From Streptomyces sp. CB09001 (lineage in GTDB: Bacteria; Actinomycetota; Actinomycetes; Streptomycetales; Streptomycetaceae): a stretch of DNA of 64,000 bases. Both the position numbers and the translations under genes were made by a program. The stretch is taken from NCBI RefSeq assembly GCF_003369795.1, contig NZ_CP026730.1, forward strand, positions 1,364,001-1,428,000. The letters are read 5' to 3'. Below, piece by piece: positions 17,026 through 26,680 of the stretch. The number at the start of each line of letters is the position of its first letter. Position 1 is the stretch's first letter. Under the pieces are notes generated by a model. It searched no databases and was not told where the DNA came from. It worked only from the letters and a program-made list of their open reading frames with translations.

Positions 17026-18132
17026 TCACTCCAGTCCGTACACCCGTCCGGCGTTCCCCGAGGCGATCATCCCCGCCACCCGCTGCGCGTCCCCGAGCGA
17101 CCACGCCCCCTCGGCCACCCAGGCGCCCAGCACCCGCCCGAGGGCCTCGCGGAACAGCCGGGCGGCGACGACGTGCAGTTCGGGCAGGCCCTGGGCGCCG
17201 CTGGAGAACAGGATCTTGCCGAAGGGGGCCAGCTCGAGGATCTCCGCGAGGACCGTCGCGGCCCGGGCGCCGGTGCGCACCAGGGCGGCGCCCGAGTCGG
17301 CGTAGACGTGCGGGAAGACGCCGGCCAGGTGGGCGGCGTGGCGGTGGTAGGGGTAGCCGTGCAGCAGGACCAGGTCGGTGCCCAGTCCGGCGGTGGCCCG
17401 CACGAAGTCGGTGAGCAGGACGGGGTCGGTGCGGTCGATGCGCAGGCCCGGTTCGCCGAGTCCCGCGTGCAGCTGGAGCGGCAGGCCCGAGGCGACGGCG
17501 ATCCACAGCAGGTGGCGCAGCAGTACGGGGTCGCTCAGCTCCCCGCCGACCTCGCGCCCGGTCAGCCAGCGGGCGGCGGCCCCGCGCACCTCGCCCGCGC
17601 CGGGCGGCTCCGGGGCGAGGGCCAGGCCGTGCCGTACCCCGGCGACGGAGGTGAAGGCGACCGCGTTCGCGGCGGCGCCGTGCACGGCCTCGGCGAGGTT
17701 GGCGAGGAAGGACTCGACGGTGCCCGAGGTGTCGGCGACCTGCTCGGCGAGGAGTTCCAGGCGCACGATCTCGCGCGTGTCCGCGTCCGCCGCGGTGGCC
17801 ATCTCGGCGGGGCCGGTGAGGTCTCCGGGCAGTCCCGCGTCGACCAGGTAGGTGGTGATGCCGCTGCCGCGCAGCAGCCGGCGGTCGGCCTCCATGACGC
17901 CCAGTTCGCGGCGCCGGGCCAGGTAGCGGGCGGGCGGACAGTGCGGTTCCAGGCCGAGCAGGGGCGGGCACCAGCGGCGTACCGCGAAGCCGGTCTGGGT
18001 GTCGAAGAGGGTGGTGCCCGGTGCGGGCGGGCCCTCGGTGCGGGCCAGCTGGGCCTCGAAGGTGCCGAGTCCCAGCTCCGTTCTCAGGACGCCGTGGCAG
18101 TACTGGTCCACCAGGGACGGCGTTTCGATCAT
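17026..18132 (-). CDS. Amidohydrolase of the FluG/amidohydrolase-2 type
   Basis: A 368-residue protein. SLVDQYCHGV near residue 10 replaces the usual HxH entry motif with a single His. LPLQLHAGLGEPGLRIDRTDPVLLTDFVRA and DLVLLHGYPYHRHAAHLAGVFPHVYADSGAAL resemble the N-terminal amidohydrolase domain of FluG and nodulin-type proteins, followed by APFGKILFSSGAQGLPELH. These domains are TIM-barrel metal hydrolases of uncertain substrate, sometimes fused to glutamine-synthetase-like domains; here it stands alone. ATG 18132 is chosen because the earlier open frame lies in non-conserved, Arg/Pro-rich sequence. It is coupled to the downstream nucleotidyltransferase. Confidence 0.78.
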   Translation of the reverse strand: MIETPSLVDQYCHGVLRTELGLGTFEAQLARTEGPPAPGTTLFDTQTGFAVRRWCPPLLGLEPHCPPARYLARRRELGVMEADRRLLRGSGITTYLVDAGLPGDLTGPAEMATAADADTREIVRLELLAEQVADTSGTVESFLANLAEAVHGAAANAVAFTSVAGVRHGLALAPEPPGAGEVRGAAARWLTGREVGGELSDPVLLRHLLWIAVASGLPLQLHAGLGEPGLRIDRTDPVLLTDFVRATAGLGTDLVLLHGYPYHRHAAHLAGVFPHVYADSGAALVRTGARAATVLAEILELAPFGKILFSSGAQGLPELHVVAARLFREALGRVLGAWVAEGAWSLGDAQRVAGMIASGNAGRVYGLE

Positions 18133-18230
18133 CCGGGCTCCCCGCGCTGGGACCGTGCGCCGCGCGGCTGGTGTGCCTTGCGGCCCCTGCGCCTCGCGGC
18201 TTCCTACGGTCCTAACGGGTGAACCCGCCC

Positions 18231-18599
18231 TCAGGTGTTGCTCGGGCCCCCGACCTGGATGCCGGCCATGCGCGACCACTCGTAGCGGCCCGTGGCGACC
18301 TTGGCCGCGAACTCGCCGTCGAAGTCCTCGTGGACGGTGATCCCGGACTGCTCGACGGCCTTGACCGCGCTCGCGTGGGTGCGCGCGACCAGGTCGCCCC
18401 AGGCGCCGTCCGCGCCGACGAGCACGATCCGGGCGCCGCGCTCACCGAGGTAGGCCACCTGGGCCTCGGCGCCGCCGTGGGCCTTGGCGAAGGAGTCGAT
18501 CCGCCCGGCCGTCCGGGTCACCTCGTACGCGGCCCACCGGTCGGCCCAGCCGCCCTTCGCGCCGGACTGCTCCGTGTCCACCTGCTGCGTGTCTGCCAT
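18231..18599 (-). CDS. Conserved hypothetical protein
   Basis: A 122-residue acidic soluble protein: WADRWAAYEVTRTAGRIDSFAKAHGGAEAQVAYLGERGARIVLVGADGAWGDLV, then HASAVKAVEQSGITVHEDFDGEFAAKVATGRYEWSRMAGIQVGG. I do not recognise a family. The alternation of helix and strand suggests a small alpha/beta fold. ATG 18599 lies seven bases after TAGCAT (18612-18607), so it may be leaderless. It sits between ctaB and the amidohydrolase on the same strand but is separated from ctaB by a strong hairpin. Confidence 0.75.
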   Translation of the reverse strand: MADTQQVDTEQSGAKGGWADRWAAYEVTRTAGRIDSFAKAHGGAEAQVAYLGERGARIVLVGADGAWGDLVARTHASAVKAVEQSGITVHEDFDGEFAAKVATGRYEWSRMAGIQVGGPSNT

Positions 18600-18632
18600 G
18601 ACCAGGATGCTACCGACGGGTAGATCAAACGG

Positions 18633-18676
18633 CGACGGGCGGGGTGCGTGGCCTTGACCACGCGCCCCGCCCGTCG
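18633..18676 (-). terminator. Terminator after ctaB
   Basis: Nineteen-base arms at 18633-18651 and 18658-18676 (CGACGGGCGGGG...CCCCGCCCGTCG) with one mismatch and a six-base loop CCTTGA. It lies 20 bp past the ctaB stop on the minus strand. Confidence 0.75.
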
Positions 18677-18696
18677 GACGAGTTCACCAAGAGCGC

Positions 18697-19665
18697 TCAG
18701 CGCAGGAAGGGGTCCACCGCGATCGCCAGGAACAGCACCGACACGTAGGTGATCGACCAGTGGAACAGCCGCATCTCCTTGAGCTTGCCACCGGTCACCT
18801 CGGCCTTGGCGCGGTTCTGCAGCCCGTGCGCCTCCCACAGCCACATACCGCCGGCGGCCAGGGCCACCGCACTGTAGAACCAGCCGGTGTAGCCGAGCGG
18901 CTGCAGCAGCAGCGACACCACGACCATCACCCAGCTGTAGATGACGATCTGCCGGGCGACGACCTTGTTGGAGGCGATCACCGGGAGCATCGGCACGCCG
19001 ACGCGCGCGTAGTCCTCCTTGACCTTCATGGACAGCGGCCAGTAGTGCGGCGGCGTCCAGAAGAACATCACCCCGAAGAGGATGACCGGCGCCCAGGACA
19101 TCGAGTTGGTCACGGCCGACCAGCCGATGAGCACCGGCAGACAGCCGGCGATGCCGCCCCAGACGATGTTCTGCGAGGTGCGGCGCTTGAGGATCATCGT
19201 GTAGACGACGACGTAGAAGAGGAGCGCGCCGAGCGAGAGCCAGGCCGACAGCCAGTTGACGGTGAGGCCGAACAGCAGCGTGGAGACGATCGCCAGGGTG
19301 ATGCCGAAGACGAGGCATTCGACCGGGCTGACCATGCCGGTCACCAGCGGTCGCTGCGAGGTCCGGTCCATCAGGGCGTCGATGTCGCGGTCGATGTACA
19401 TGTTCAGCGCGTTGGCGCCGCCGGCCGACAGATAACCGCCGACACAGGTCAGCAGCACCAGCTTCAGATTCGGAACACCCTGTTCGGCGAGGAACATCAC
19501 CGGAACGGTGGTGATCAGCAGAAGCTCGATGATCCGCGGCTTGGTCAGCGCCACGAACGCCTTGACACGGGCCCCGAACGGCCGGTGACTCGGGCTCTGG
19601 CTCGTCCCGATAACCCCCGCAGGACGGGATTCAACGGCCGTCACGCACACCCCTGACAGAGACAT
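18697..19665 (-). CDS. ctaB: Protoheme IX farnesyltransferase (heme O synthase)
   Basis: A 322-residue UbiA-family membrane prenyltransferase with about nine hydrophobic helices. The first Asp-rich motif [20 protein letters not shown] is the CtaB/CyoE signature, and [12 protein letters not shown] belongs to the second conserved loop. It attaches a farnesyl group to protoheme IX to give heme O, the substrate of CtaA. The ATG is preceded by GGGGAGG nine bases away. It is transcribed divergently from the pentose-phosphate operon. Confidence 0.94.
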   Translation of the reverse strand: MSLSGVCVTAVESRPAGVIGTSQSPSHRPFGARVKAFVALTKPRIIELLLITTVPVMFLAEQGVPNLKLVLLTCVGGYLSAGGANALNMYIDRDIDALMDRTSQRPLVTGMVSPVECLVFGITLAIVSTLLFGLTVNWLSAWLSLGALLFYVVVYTMILKRRTSQNIVWGGIAGCLPVLIGWSAVTNSMSWAPVILFGVMFFWTPPHYWPLSMKVKEDYARVGVPMLPVIASNKVVARQIVIYSWVMVVVSLLLQPLGYTGWFYSAVALAAGGMWLWEAHGLQNRAKAEVTGGKLKEMRLFHWSITYVSVLFLAIAVDPFLR

Positions 19666-20021
19666 CCCAGCAAGCCTCCCCGTGTGAAGTGGCGGTAAAG
19701 GCTCGCGCGTACCACGCCACTTTAGACGTTGCCCATACCTCGGCCTTCGCGGGGGTGGGCTCGTGTTGGCGAGGCCGCTCCGACGTGCGTTCGGAGAGTC
19801 GATTGAGCAGTCAGATGAGCGGCTCCGTATTCACTTGCCGAATGCGGTTTCGCCCAGTCGACAGGCGGATCCACAAGAGTCCCGGCAGTCTGGTTTCCAT
19901 CGGAAAAACGCACGTACTTACGGGGGTAGGCTCGGCCATGGCCGGCCGACTCACGGACGCGCCGGCAGCCGGTGCACTCGTGCACCGGCAACCGACATGT
20001 GGAGAGGAGCCCTGACTCAGG
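19666..20021. other. Divergent intergenic region between ctaB and tkt
   Basis: A 356-bp non-coding stretch that should hold the promoters of both ctaB and the tkt operon. For tkt, TAGGCT at 19927-19932 is a possible -10, but no good -35 stands 16-18 bp before it. The most striking structure is the tkt leader hairpin at 19968-19989. A GGAGAGGAG-like ribosome binding site starts near 20000. Base composition is lower in GC than the genes, as expected for a regulatory region. Confidence 0.5.
19968..19989 (+). repeat. Perfect inverted repeat in the tkt leader
   Basis: GCCGGTGCAC, two bases TC, then GTGCACCGGC: a perfect ten-base-pair hairpin or operator ending about ten bases before the purine-rich ribosome binding site of tkt. 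With only a two-base gap it suits a dimeric protein's operator better than an RNA loop. Confidence 0.5.
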
Positions 20022-22109
20022 GTGAGCACCAAGCCGACCACCACAGACCTCGAGTGGACCGAACTGGACCAGCGGGCCGTGGACACCGCCCGCGTCCTGG
20101 CCGCCGATGCCGTACAGAAGGTTGGCAACGGCCATCCGGGTACGGCGATGAGCCTGGCGCCCGCCGCCTACACCCTCTTCCAGAAGGTGATGCGGCACGA
20201 CCCCGCCGACGCGAACTGGGTCGGGCGCGACCGTTTCGTGCTGTCCGCGGGTCACTCGTCCCTGACCCTCTACACCCAGCTGTACCTGGCCGGCTTCGGC
20301 CTTCAGCTGGCGGACCTGGAGTCCTTCCGCACCTGGGGCTCCAAGACCCCCGGCCACCCGGAGTACGGCCACACCACGGGCGTGGAGACCACGACCGGCC
20401 CGCTGGGCCAGGGCGTCGCCAACGCGGTGGGCATGGCGATGGCCGCCCGCTACGAGCGCGGCCTGTTCGACCCGGAGGCCGCCGAGGGCGAGTCCCCGTT
20501 CGACCACTTCGTCTACTGCATCGCCGGTGACGGCTGCCTCCAGGAGGGCATCTCCGCCGAGGCGTCCTCGATGGCCGGCCACCAGAAGCTCGGCAACCTG
20601 GTGCTGCTGTGGGACGACAACCACATCTCCATCGAGGGCGACACCGAGACCGCCGTCTCCGAGGACACCTGCAAGCGGTACGAGGCGTACGGCTGGCACG
20701 TCCAGCGCGTCGCCCCCAAGCCGGACGGCGACCTGGACCCGAACGCGATCTACGACGCGATCGAGGCGGCGAAGAAGGTCACCGACCGGCCGTCGTTCAT
20801 CGCGATGCGCTCGATCATCGCCTGGCCCGCCCCGAACGCGCAGAACACCGAGGCCGCACACGGCTCGGCGCTCGGCGACGACGAGGTCGCGGCGACCAAG
20901 CGGGTCCTGGGCTTCGACCCGGAGAAGTCCTTCGAGGTCTCCGACGAGGTCATCGAGCACACCCGCAAGGCGCTGGAGAAGGGCCAGGCGGCCCGCGCTG
21001 TGTGGGAGAAGTCCTTCCAGCAGTGGCGGGACAACAACCCGGAGCGCGCCGCCGAGTACGACCGCGTGGCCGAGGGTGAGCTGCCGGAGGGCTGGGAGGA
21101 GAAGATCCCGGTCTTCGAGGCGGGCAAGGGCCTCGCGACCCGCGCCGCGTCCGGCAAGGTGCTCCAGGCGCTCGGCGCGGTCGTCCCGGAGCTGTGGGGC
21201 GGCTCGGCCGACCTCGCGGGCTCGAACAACACGACGATCGACAAGACGTCGTCCTTCCTCCCGGCGGGCAACCCGCTGCCGGAGGCGGACCCGTACGGCC
21301 GCACCGTCCACTTCGGCATCCGCGAGCACGCGATGGCCGCGGAGATGAACGGCATCGCGCTGCACGGCAACACCCGCATCTACGGCGGAACGTTCCTGGT
21401 CTTCTCCGACTACATGCGCAACGCGGTGCGCCTGTCGGCCCTGATGCACCTGCCGGTGACGTACGTGTGGACGCACGACTCCATCGGTCTGGGCGAGGAC
21501 GGCCCGACCCACCAGCCGGTCGAGCACCTGGCCTCGCTGCGCGCCATCCCGGGTCTGAACGTGGTCCGCCCGGCCGACGCCAACGAGACGGCGATCGCCT
21601 GGCGCGAGATCCTGCGCCGCTGGACGAAGGAGTTCGGCAAGGGCCAGCCGCACGGTCTGGCGCTGACCCGCCAGGGCGTGCCGACGTACGAGCCCAACGA
21701 CGACGCGGCCAAGGGCGGCTACGTGCTGTTCGAGGCCGAGGGCGGCGATGCGCAGGTGGTCCTGATCGGCACCGGCTCCGAGGTCCACGTCGCCGTCGAG
21801 GCGCGCGAGCGGCTCCAGGCCGACGGCGTGCCGACCCGTGTGGTGTCCATGCCGTCCGTGGAGTGGTTCGAGCAGCAGGACCAGGGGTACCGGGACAGCG
21901 TCCTGCCCCCGTCCGTGAAGGCCCGGGTCGCCGTCGAGGCCGGGATCGGCCTGACCTGGCACAAGTACGTGGGGGATGCCGGCCGCATCGTCTCCCTGGA
22001 GCACTTCGGTGCTTCGGCGGACGCCAAGGTGCTCTTCAAGGAGTTCGGCTTCACCGCGGAGAACGTGGCCTCCGCCGCGCGGGAATCCCTCGCCGCGGCC
22101 CAGCGCTGA
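20022..22109 (+). CDS. tkt: Transketolase
   Basis: A 695-residue transketolase. Markers are [19 protein letters not shown] near the N-terminus, the thiamine diphosphate/Mg motif [19 protein letters not shown] near 170, [19 protein letters not shown], and a C-terminal domain near [17 protein letters not shown] sequence. It transfers two-carbon units between pentose and hexose phosphates. The GTG start gives [26 protein letters not shown], as in Streptomyces orthologues. It is the first gene of tkt-tal-zwf-opcA-pgl. Confidence 0.96.
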   Translation: MSTKPTTTDLEWTELDQRAVDTARVLAADAVQKVGNGHPGTAMSLAPAAYTLFQKVMRHDPADANWVGRDRFVLSAGHSSLTLYTQLYLAGFGLQLADLESFRTWGSKTPGHPEYGHTTGVETTTGPLGQGVANAVGMAMAARYERGLFDPEAAEGESPFDHFVYCIAGDGCLQEGISAEASSMAGHQKLGNLVLLWDDNHISIEGDTETAVSEDTCKRYEAYGWHVQRVAPKPDGDLDPNAIYDAIEAAKKVTDRPSFIAMRSIIAWPAPNAQNTEAAHGSALGDDEVAATKRVLGFDPEKSFEVSDEVIEHTRKALEKGQAARAVWEKSFQQWRDNNPERAAEYDRVAEGELPEGWEEKIPVFEAGKGLATRAASGKVLQALGAVVPELWGGSADLAGSNNTTIDKTSSFLPAGNPLPEADPYGRTVHFGIREHAMAAEMNGIALHGNTRIYGGTFLVFSDYMRNAVRLSALMHLPVTYVWTHDSIGLGEDGPTHQPVEHLASLRAIPGLNVVRPADANETAIAWREILRRWTKEFGKGQPHGLALTRQGVPTYEPNDDAAKGGYVLFEAEGGDAQVVLIGTGSEVHVAVEARERLQADGVPTRVVSMPSVEWFEQQDQGYRDSVLPPSVKARVAVEAGIGLTWHKYVGDAGRIVSLEHFGASADAKVLFKEFGFTAENVASAARESLAAAQR

Positions 22110-22143
22110 CGCTCGTATACGACACGTAGGAGATGCATTTTCC

Positions 22144-23262
22144 ATGACAGACGCACTCAAGCGCCTCTCCGATGAAGGCGTGGCGATCTGGCTGGACGAC
22201 CTGTCGCGCAAGCGGATCACGTCCGGCAACCTCGCCGAGCTGATCGACCAGCAGCACGTCGTGGGCGTCACCACCAACCCGTCCATCTTCCAGAAGGCGA
22301 TCTCGCAGGGCCACGGCTACGACGCGCAGCTCGCCGACCTCGCCGCCCGTGAGGTCACGGTCGAAGAGGCCATTCGCATGATCACCACGGCGGACGTCCG
22401 CGACGCCGCCGACATCCTGCGCCCGGTGTTCGACAGCACCGGCGGCAAGGACGGCCGGGTCTCCATCGAGGTCGACCCGCGCCTCGCCCACAACACCCGC
22501 GCGACGGTCGCCGAGGCCAAGCAGCTGGCCTGGCTGGTCGACCGGCCCAACACGCTGATCAAGATCCCGGCCACCGAGGCCGGTATCCCGGCGATCGCCG
22601 AGACCATTGGCCTGGGCATCAGCGTCAACGTCACGCTGATCTTCTCGCTGGAGCGCTACCGCAAGGTCATGGACGCCTTCCTGACCGGCCTGGAGAAGGC
22701 CAAGGAGCGCGGCCTGGACCTGTCGCAGATCCACTCCGTGGCGTCCTTCTTCGTGTCCCGCGTGGACACCGAGATCGACAAGCGGATCGACGCGCTCGGC
22801 ACCGACGAGGCCAAGGCGGTGCGCGGCAAGGCCGCCGTCGCCAACGCGCGCCTCGCCTACCAGGCGTACGAGGAGGTCTTCGGCACCGACCGCTGGGCAG
22901 CCCTGGAGAAGGCCGGCGCCAACAAGCAGCGTCCGCTGTGGGCGTCGACCGGCGTGAAGGACAAGGCGTACAGCGACACCATGTACGTCACCGACCTGGT
23001 CGCGCCGAACACGGTCAACACCATGCCGGAGGCCACGCTGCTGGCCACCGAGGACCACGGCGAGATCACCGGCGACGCCGTCGCCGGGTCGTACGAGCAG
23101 GCCCGTGCCGACCTCGACGCGGTCGAGAAGCTCGGGATCTCCTACGACGAGGTGGTCCAGCTCCTGGAGGACGAGGGCGTCGAGAAGTTCGAGGCGGCCT
23201 GGAACGACCTGCTGAAGTCCACGGAGGCGGAGCTCAAGCGCCTCGCTCCCTCGAAGGGCTGA
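22144..23262 (+). CDS. tal: Transaldolase
   Basis: A 372-residue transaldolase of the long actinobacterial type. [18 protein letters not shown] lies near residue 40, and the Schiff-base Lys in [12 protein letters not shown] near 140. Later come [17 protein letters not shown] and [35 protein letters not shown]. It transfers a dihydroxyacetone unit between sugar phosphates. ATG 22144 follows AGGAG at a longer than usual gap. It lies 34 bp after tkt. Confidence 0.95.
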   Translation: MTDALKRLSDEGVAIWLDDLSRKRITSGNLAELIDQQHVVGVTTNPSIFQKAISQGHGYDAQLADLAAREVTVEEAIRMITTADVRDAADILRPVFDSTGGKDGRVSIEVDPRLAHNTRATVAEAKQLAWLVDRPNTLIKIPATEAGIPAIAETIGLGISVNVTLIFSLERYRKVMDAFLTGLEKAKERGLDLSQIHSVASFFVSRVDTEIDKRIDALGTDEAKAVRGKAAVANARLAYQAYEEVFGTDRWAALEKAGANKQRPLWASTGVKDKAYSDTMYVTDLVAPNTVNTMPEATLLATEDHGEITGDAVAGSYEQARADLDAVEKLGISYDEVVQLLEDEGVEKFEAAWNDLLKSTEAELKRLAPSKG

Positions 23263-23265
23263 AAA

Positions 23266-24789
23266 TTGTCAAGCAGCAACCCGCTGCGTGACCCCGCAGA
23301 CCGACGGCTCCCGCGCATCGCGGGGCCGTCGGGTCTGGTCATCTTCGGCGTCACCGGCGATCTGTCCCGCAAGAAGCTCATGCCCGCCGTGTACGACCTC
23401 GCCAACCGGGGTCTGCTGCCGCCGGGCTTCTCGCTCGTCGGGTTCGCCCGCCGCGACTGGGAGCACGAGGACTTCGCCCAGGTCGTGCACGACGCCGTCA
23501 AGGAACACTCCCGGACCCCGTTCCGCGAGGAGGTCTGGCAGCAGCTCATCCAGGGGATGCGCTTCGTCCAGGGCACCTTCGACGACGACGACGCCTTCGA
23601 GCGGCTGCGCGGCACCATCGAGGAGCTGGACAAGGCACAGGGCACGGGCGGCAACTTCGCCTTCTACCTGTCGGTGCCGCCGAAGTCCTTCCCGGTGGTC
23701 ATCCAGCAGCTGAAGAAGCACGGACTGGCCGACCAGTCGAGCGGCTCCTGGCGCCGCGCGGTGATCGAGAAGCCGTTCGGCCACGACCTGAAGTCGGCCG
23801 AGGAACTGAACGCGATCGTCCACGACGTCTTCGGTTCCGACCAGGTCTTCCGCATCGACCACTACCTGGGCAAGGAGACCGTCCAGAACATTTTGGCGCT
23901 GCGCTTCGCCAACACGATGTTCGAGCCGATCTGGAACCGGTCCTACGTCGACCACATCCAGATCACGATGGCCGAGGACATCGGCATCGGCGGCCGGGCC
24001 GGCTACTACGACGGCATCGGCGCCGCCCGCGACGTCATCCAGAACCACCTCCTCCAGTTGCTCGCGCTGACCGCGATGGAGGAGCCCGCCTCCTTCGACG
24101 CGGACGCGCTCGCGGCGGAGAAGACCAAGGTGCTCGGCGCGGTCCGCCTCCCGAAGGACCTGGGCCGGGACACCGTGCGCGGCCAGTACTCGGCGGGGTG
24201 GCAGGGCGGCGCCAAGGCCGTCGGCTACCTCGAAGAGGACGGCATCGACCCCAAGTCGAAGACCGACACCTATGCCGCGATCAAGGTCGGCATCGACAAC
24301 CGCCGCTGGGCGGGCGTCCCCTTCTACCTGCGCACCGGCAAGCGCCTGGGCCGCCGGGTCACGGAGATCGCGGTGGTCTTCCAGCGGGCCCCGCACTCCC
24401 CCTTCGACACGACGGCCACCGAGGAACTCGGCTCGAACGCGATCGTCATCCGCGTCCAGCCCGACGAGGGCGTCACCGTCCGCTTCGGTTCCAAGGTGCC
24501 GGGCACGTCGATGGAGATCCGGGACGTGTCGATGGACTTCGCCTACGGCGAGTCCTTCACCGAGTCCAGCCCGGAGGCGTACGAGCGCCTGATCCTGGAC
24601 GTCCTGCTGGGCGACGCCAACCTCTTCCCGCGCACCGAGGAGGTCGAGCTGTCCTGGAAGATCCTCGACCCGATCGAGGAGTACTGGGACGAGCACGGCA
24701 CCCCGGCCCAGTACCCGGCCGGCACCTGGGGGCCCGTCGAGGCGGACGACATGCTGGAACGAGACGGACGGAGCTGGCGCCGGCCATGA
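23266..24789 (+). CDS. zwf: Glucose-6-phosphate 1-dehydrogenase
   Basis: A 507-residue G6PD. The nucleotide-binding motif GVTGDLSRKK is at 28-37, the active-site segment RIDHYLGKETVQNI near 200, and GKRLGRRVTEIAVVFQRAPH near 370. The start is an unusual TTG at 23266, three bases after the tal stop with AAGGG ahead, giving the expected N-terminus SSSNPLRDPADRRLPRIAGPS. It commits glucose-6-phosphate to the oxidative pentose phosphate pathway. OpcA and 6-phosphogluconolactonase follow in overlapping genes. Confidence 0.95.
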   Translation: MSSSNPLRDPADRRLPRIAGPSGLVIFGVTGDLSRKKLMPAVYDLANRGLLPPGFSLVGFARRDWEHEDFAQVVHDAVKEHSRTPFREEVWQQLIQGMRFVQGTFDDDDAFERLRGTIEELDKAQGTGGNFAFYLSVPPKSFPVVIQQLKKHGLADQSSGSWRRAVIEKPFGHDLKSAEELNAIVHDVFGSDQVFRIDHYLGKETVQNILALRFANTMFEPIWNRSYVDHIQITMAEDIGIGGRAGYYDGIGAARDVIQNHLLQLLALTAMEEPASFDADALAAEKTKVLGAVRLPKDLGRDTVRGQYSAGWQGGAKAVGYLEEDGIDPKSKTDTYAAIKVGIDNRRWAGVPFYLRTGKRLGRRVTEIAVVFQRAPHSPFDTTATEELGSNAIVIRVQPDEGVTVRFGSKVPGTSMEIRDVSMDFAYGESFTESSPEAYERLILDVLLGDANLFPRTEEVELSWKILDPIEEYWDEHGTPAQYPAGTWGPVEADDMLERDGRSWRRP

Positions 24790-25838
24790 AGACCGACCTG
24801 ACGGACACCACGGCCAGCAAGATCAACAAGGCGCTGGTGCTCGGCCGCCGGGCGATCGGCACCCCGGCCATCGGCATGGTGCTCACCCTGGTCATCGTCA
24901 CCGACGAGGAGAACGCCTACGACGCGCTGAAGGCCGCGAGCGACGCCGCGCACGAGCACCCCTCGCGCACGCTCGTCGTCATCAAGCGGGTCTCGCGCTC
25001 GCCCCGGGACCGCACCCGGTCCCGGCTCGACGCCGAGGTGCGCCTCGGCGCCGACGCGGGCACCGGCGAGACGATCGTGCTGCGGCTGTACGGCGACGTC
25101 GTCGACCACGCCCAGTCGGTGGTGCTGCCGCTGCTGCTGCCGGACGCGCCGGTCGTGGTCTGGTGGCCGGTGAACGCGCCGCTGGACCCGGCGAAGGACC
25201 CGCTGGGCGCGCTCGCCCAGCGCCGGGTCACCGACACCTACGCCTGCGAGGAGCCGATACGGGAGCTGGTGGCCCGCGCCGACGCCTACGCGCCGGGCGA
25301 CACCGACCTGTCGTGGACCCGCATCACGCCCTGGCGCTCGATGCTGGCGGCGGCTCTCGACCAGGTCGACTGCGAGGTGCAGTCGGTCGAGGTGGAGGGC
25401 GAGGAGTTCAACCCCAGCTGTGAGCTGCTCGCGATGTGGCTCGCCGACCGGCTGAACGTGCCGGTGCGGCGCACGGTGTCGAGCGGCCCGGGTCTCACCG
25501 CGGTCCGCCTGGACACCGACTGCGGTCCCGTCGTCCTGGACCGGGCCGACGGCTCGCTGGCGAACCTCTCCATCCAGGGTCAGCCCGGACGTGCGGTCGC
25601 GCTCAAGCGCCGCGAGACGGCCGAGCTGATCGCGGAGGAGCTGCGCCGCCTGGACCCGGACGACACGTACGCCTCGGCGCTGCGGTACGGGGTGGACCGG
25701 CTGAACGCGCCGGCCAAAGGAGACCCGGCCGGCGACGGCGCCGTCGCGGAGGCCGTTCCCGTCGGGACGGTCGCGAAGGCGCCCGCGAAGGACGCGGGGC
25801 AGGAGAAGACACCGGTGAGGAAGGCGGCGGCGAAATGA
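24786..25838 (+). CDS. opcA: Glucose-6-phosphate dehydrogenase assembly protein OpcA
   Basis: A 350-residue OpcA protein, an allosteric/assembly partner of G6PD in actinobacteria and cyanobacteria. Recognisable segments are RTLVVIKRVSR, VVLPLLLPDAPVVVWWPVNAP, SWTRITPWRSMLAAALDQ and PSCELLAMWLADRLNVPVRR. The ATG overlaps the zwf stop by four bases. A short Ala/Lys-rich C-terminal tail (APAKDAGQEKTPVRKAAAK) extends past the conserved domain. Confidence 0.94.
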   Translation: MKTDLTDTTASKINKALVLGRRAIGTPAIGMVLTLVIVTDEENAYDALKAASDAAHEHPSRTLVVIKRVSRSPRDRTRSRLDAEVRLGADAGTGETIVLRLYGDVVDHAQSVVLPLLLPDAPVVVWWPVNAPLDPAKDPLGALAQRRVTDTYACEEPIRELVARADAYAPGDTDLSWTRITPWRSMLAAALDQVDCEVQSVEVEGEEFNPSCELLAMWLADRLNVPVRRTVSSGPGLTAVRLDTDCGPVVLDRADGSLANLSIQGQPGRAVALKRRETAELIAEELRRLDPDDTYASALRYGVDRLNAPAKGDPAGDGAVAEAVPVGTVAKAPAKDAGQEKTPVRKAAAK

Positions 25839-26620
25839 GCGACACCCCGCAGCTGGTCGTGCACCGTGACAAGGAGCTGATGGCCGAGGCCGCCGCGGCC
25901 CGCCTGATCACGAAGATCGTGGACGCGCAGGCCTCCCGGGGCAGCGCGTCCGTGGTCCTCACCGGCGGCCGCAACGGCAACGGCCTGCTCGCGGCGCTGG
26001 CCGGCTCCCCGGCCCGGGACGCGATCGACTGGAGCCGCCTCGACCTGTGGTGGGGCGACGAGCGGTTCCTGCCGGAGGGCGACCCGGAGCGCAATGTCAC
26101 CCAGGCGCACCAGGCGCTCCTCGACGCGGTGCCGCTGGACCCGAAGCGGGTGCACGCGATGGCGGCCTCCGACGGCCCCTACGGCTCGGACGTGGAGGCG
26201 GCAGCGGCGGCCTACGCGCAGGAACTGGCTACGGCCTCCGTCCCCGAGAACCACGCCGCGGTCCCGTCCTTCGACGTCCTGCTCCTCGGCGTCGGCCCGG
26301 ACACCCACGTGGCGTCGCTCTTCCCGGAGCACCCGGGAGTCCGGGAGACGGAGCGCACGGTGATCGGCGTCCACGGCTCCCCCAAGCCGCCACCCATCCG
26401 GATCTCCCTGACCCTGCCCGCGATCCGCGCCGCCCGTGAGGTGTGGCTGCTCGCGGCGGGCGAGGACAAGGCGAACGCGGTGGCGATGGCCCTGTCGGGC
26501 GCGGGCGAGATCCAGGCCCCGGCAGCGGGCGCCCGGGGCCGCGCCCGCACCCTGTGGCTGCTGGACTCGGCGGCGGCGTCCCAGCTGCCGAGGTCGCTGT
26601 ATCCACCGGCGTCGGCATAA
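25835..26620 (+). CDS. pgl: 6-phosphogluconolactonase
   Basis: A 261-residue member of the glucosamine-6-phosphate isomerase/6-phosphogluconolactonase family: VVLTGGRNGNGLLAAL, DWSRLDLWWGDERFLPEGDPERN, FDVLLLGVGPDTHVASLFPEHP and RISLTLPAIRAAREVWLLAAGEDKANAV. It hydrolyses the lactone made by G6PD. The ATG overlaps the opcA stop by four bases. It is the last gene of the operon, followed by a strong bidirectional terminator shared with pgi. Confidence 0.94.
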   Translation: MSDTPQLVVHRDKELMAEAAAARLITKIVDAQASRGSASVVLTGGRNGNGLLAALAGSPARDAIDWSRLDLWWGDERFLPEGDPERNVTQAHQALLDAVPLDPKRVHAMAASDGPYGSDVEAAAAAYAQELATASVPENHAAVPSFDVLLLGVGPDTHVASLFPEHPGVRETERTVIGVHGSPKPPPIRISLTLPAIRAAREVWLLAAGEDKANAVAMALSGAGEIQAPAAGARGRARTLWLLDSAAASQLPRSLYPPASA

Positions 26621-26634
26621 CGCCCCAGGAACGG

Positions 26635-26673
26635 GAAGGGGCGGCGGGGGCGAAACCCTCCCGCCGCCCCTTC
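26635..26673. terminator. Bidirectional terminator between pgl and pgi
   Basis: Fourteen-base perfect arms GAAGGGGCGGCGGG (26635-26648) and CCCGCCGCCCCTTC (26660-26673) around an 11-nt loop, 14 bp after pgl and 7 bp from the end of convergent pgi. Confidence 0.85.
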
Positions 26674-26680
26674 GACACGT

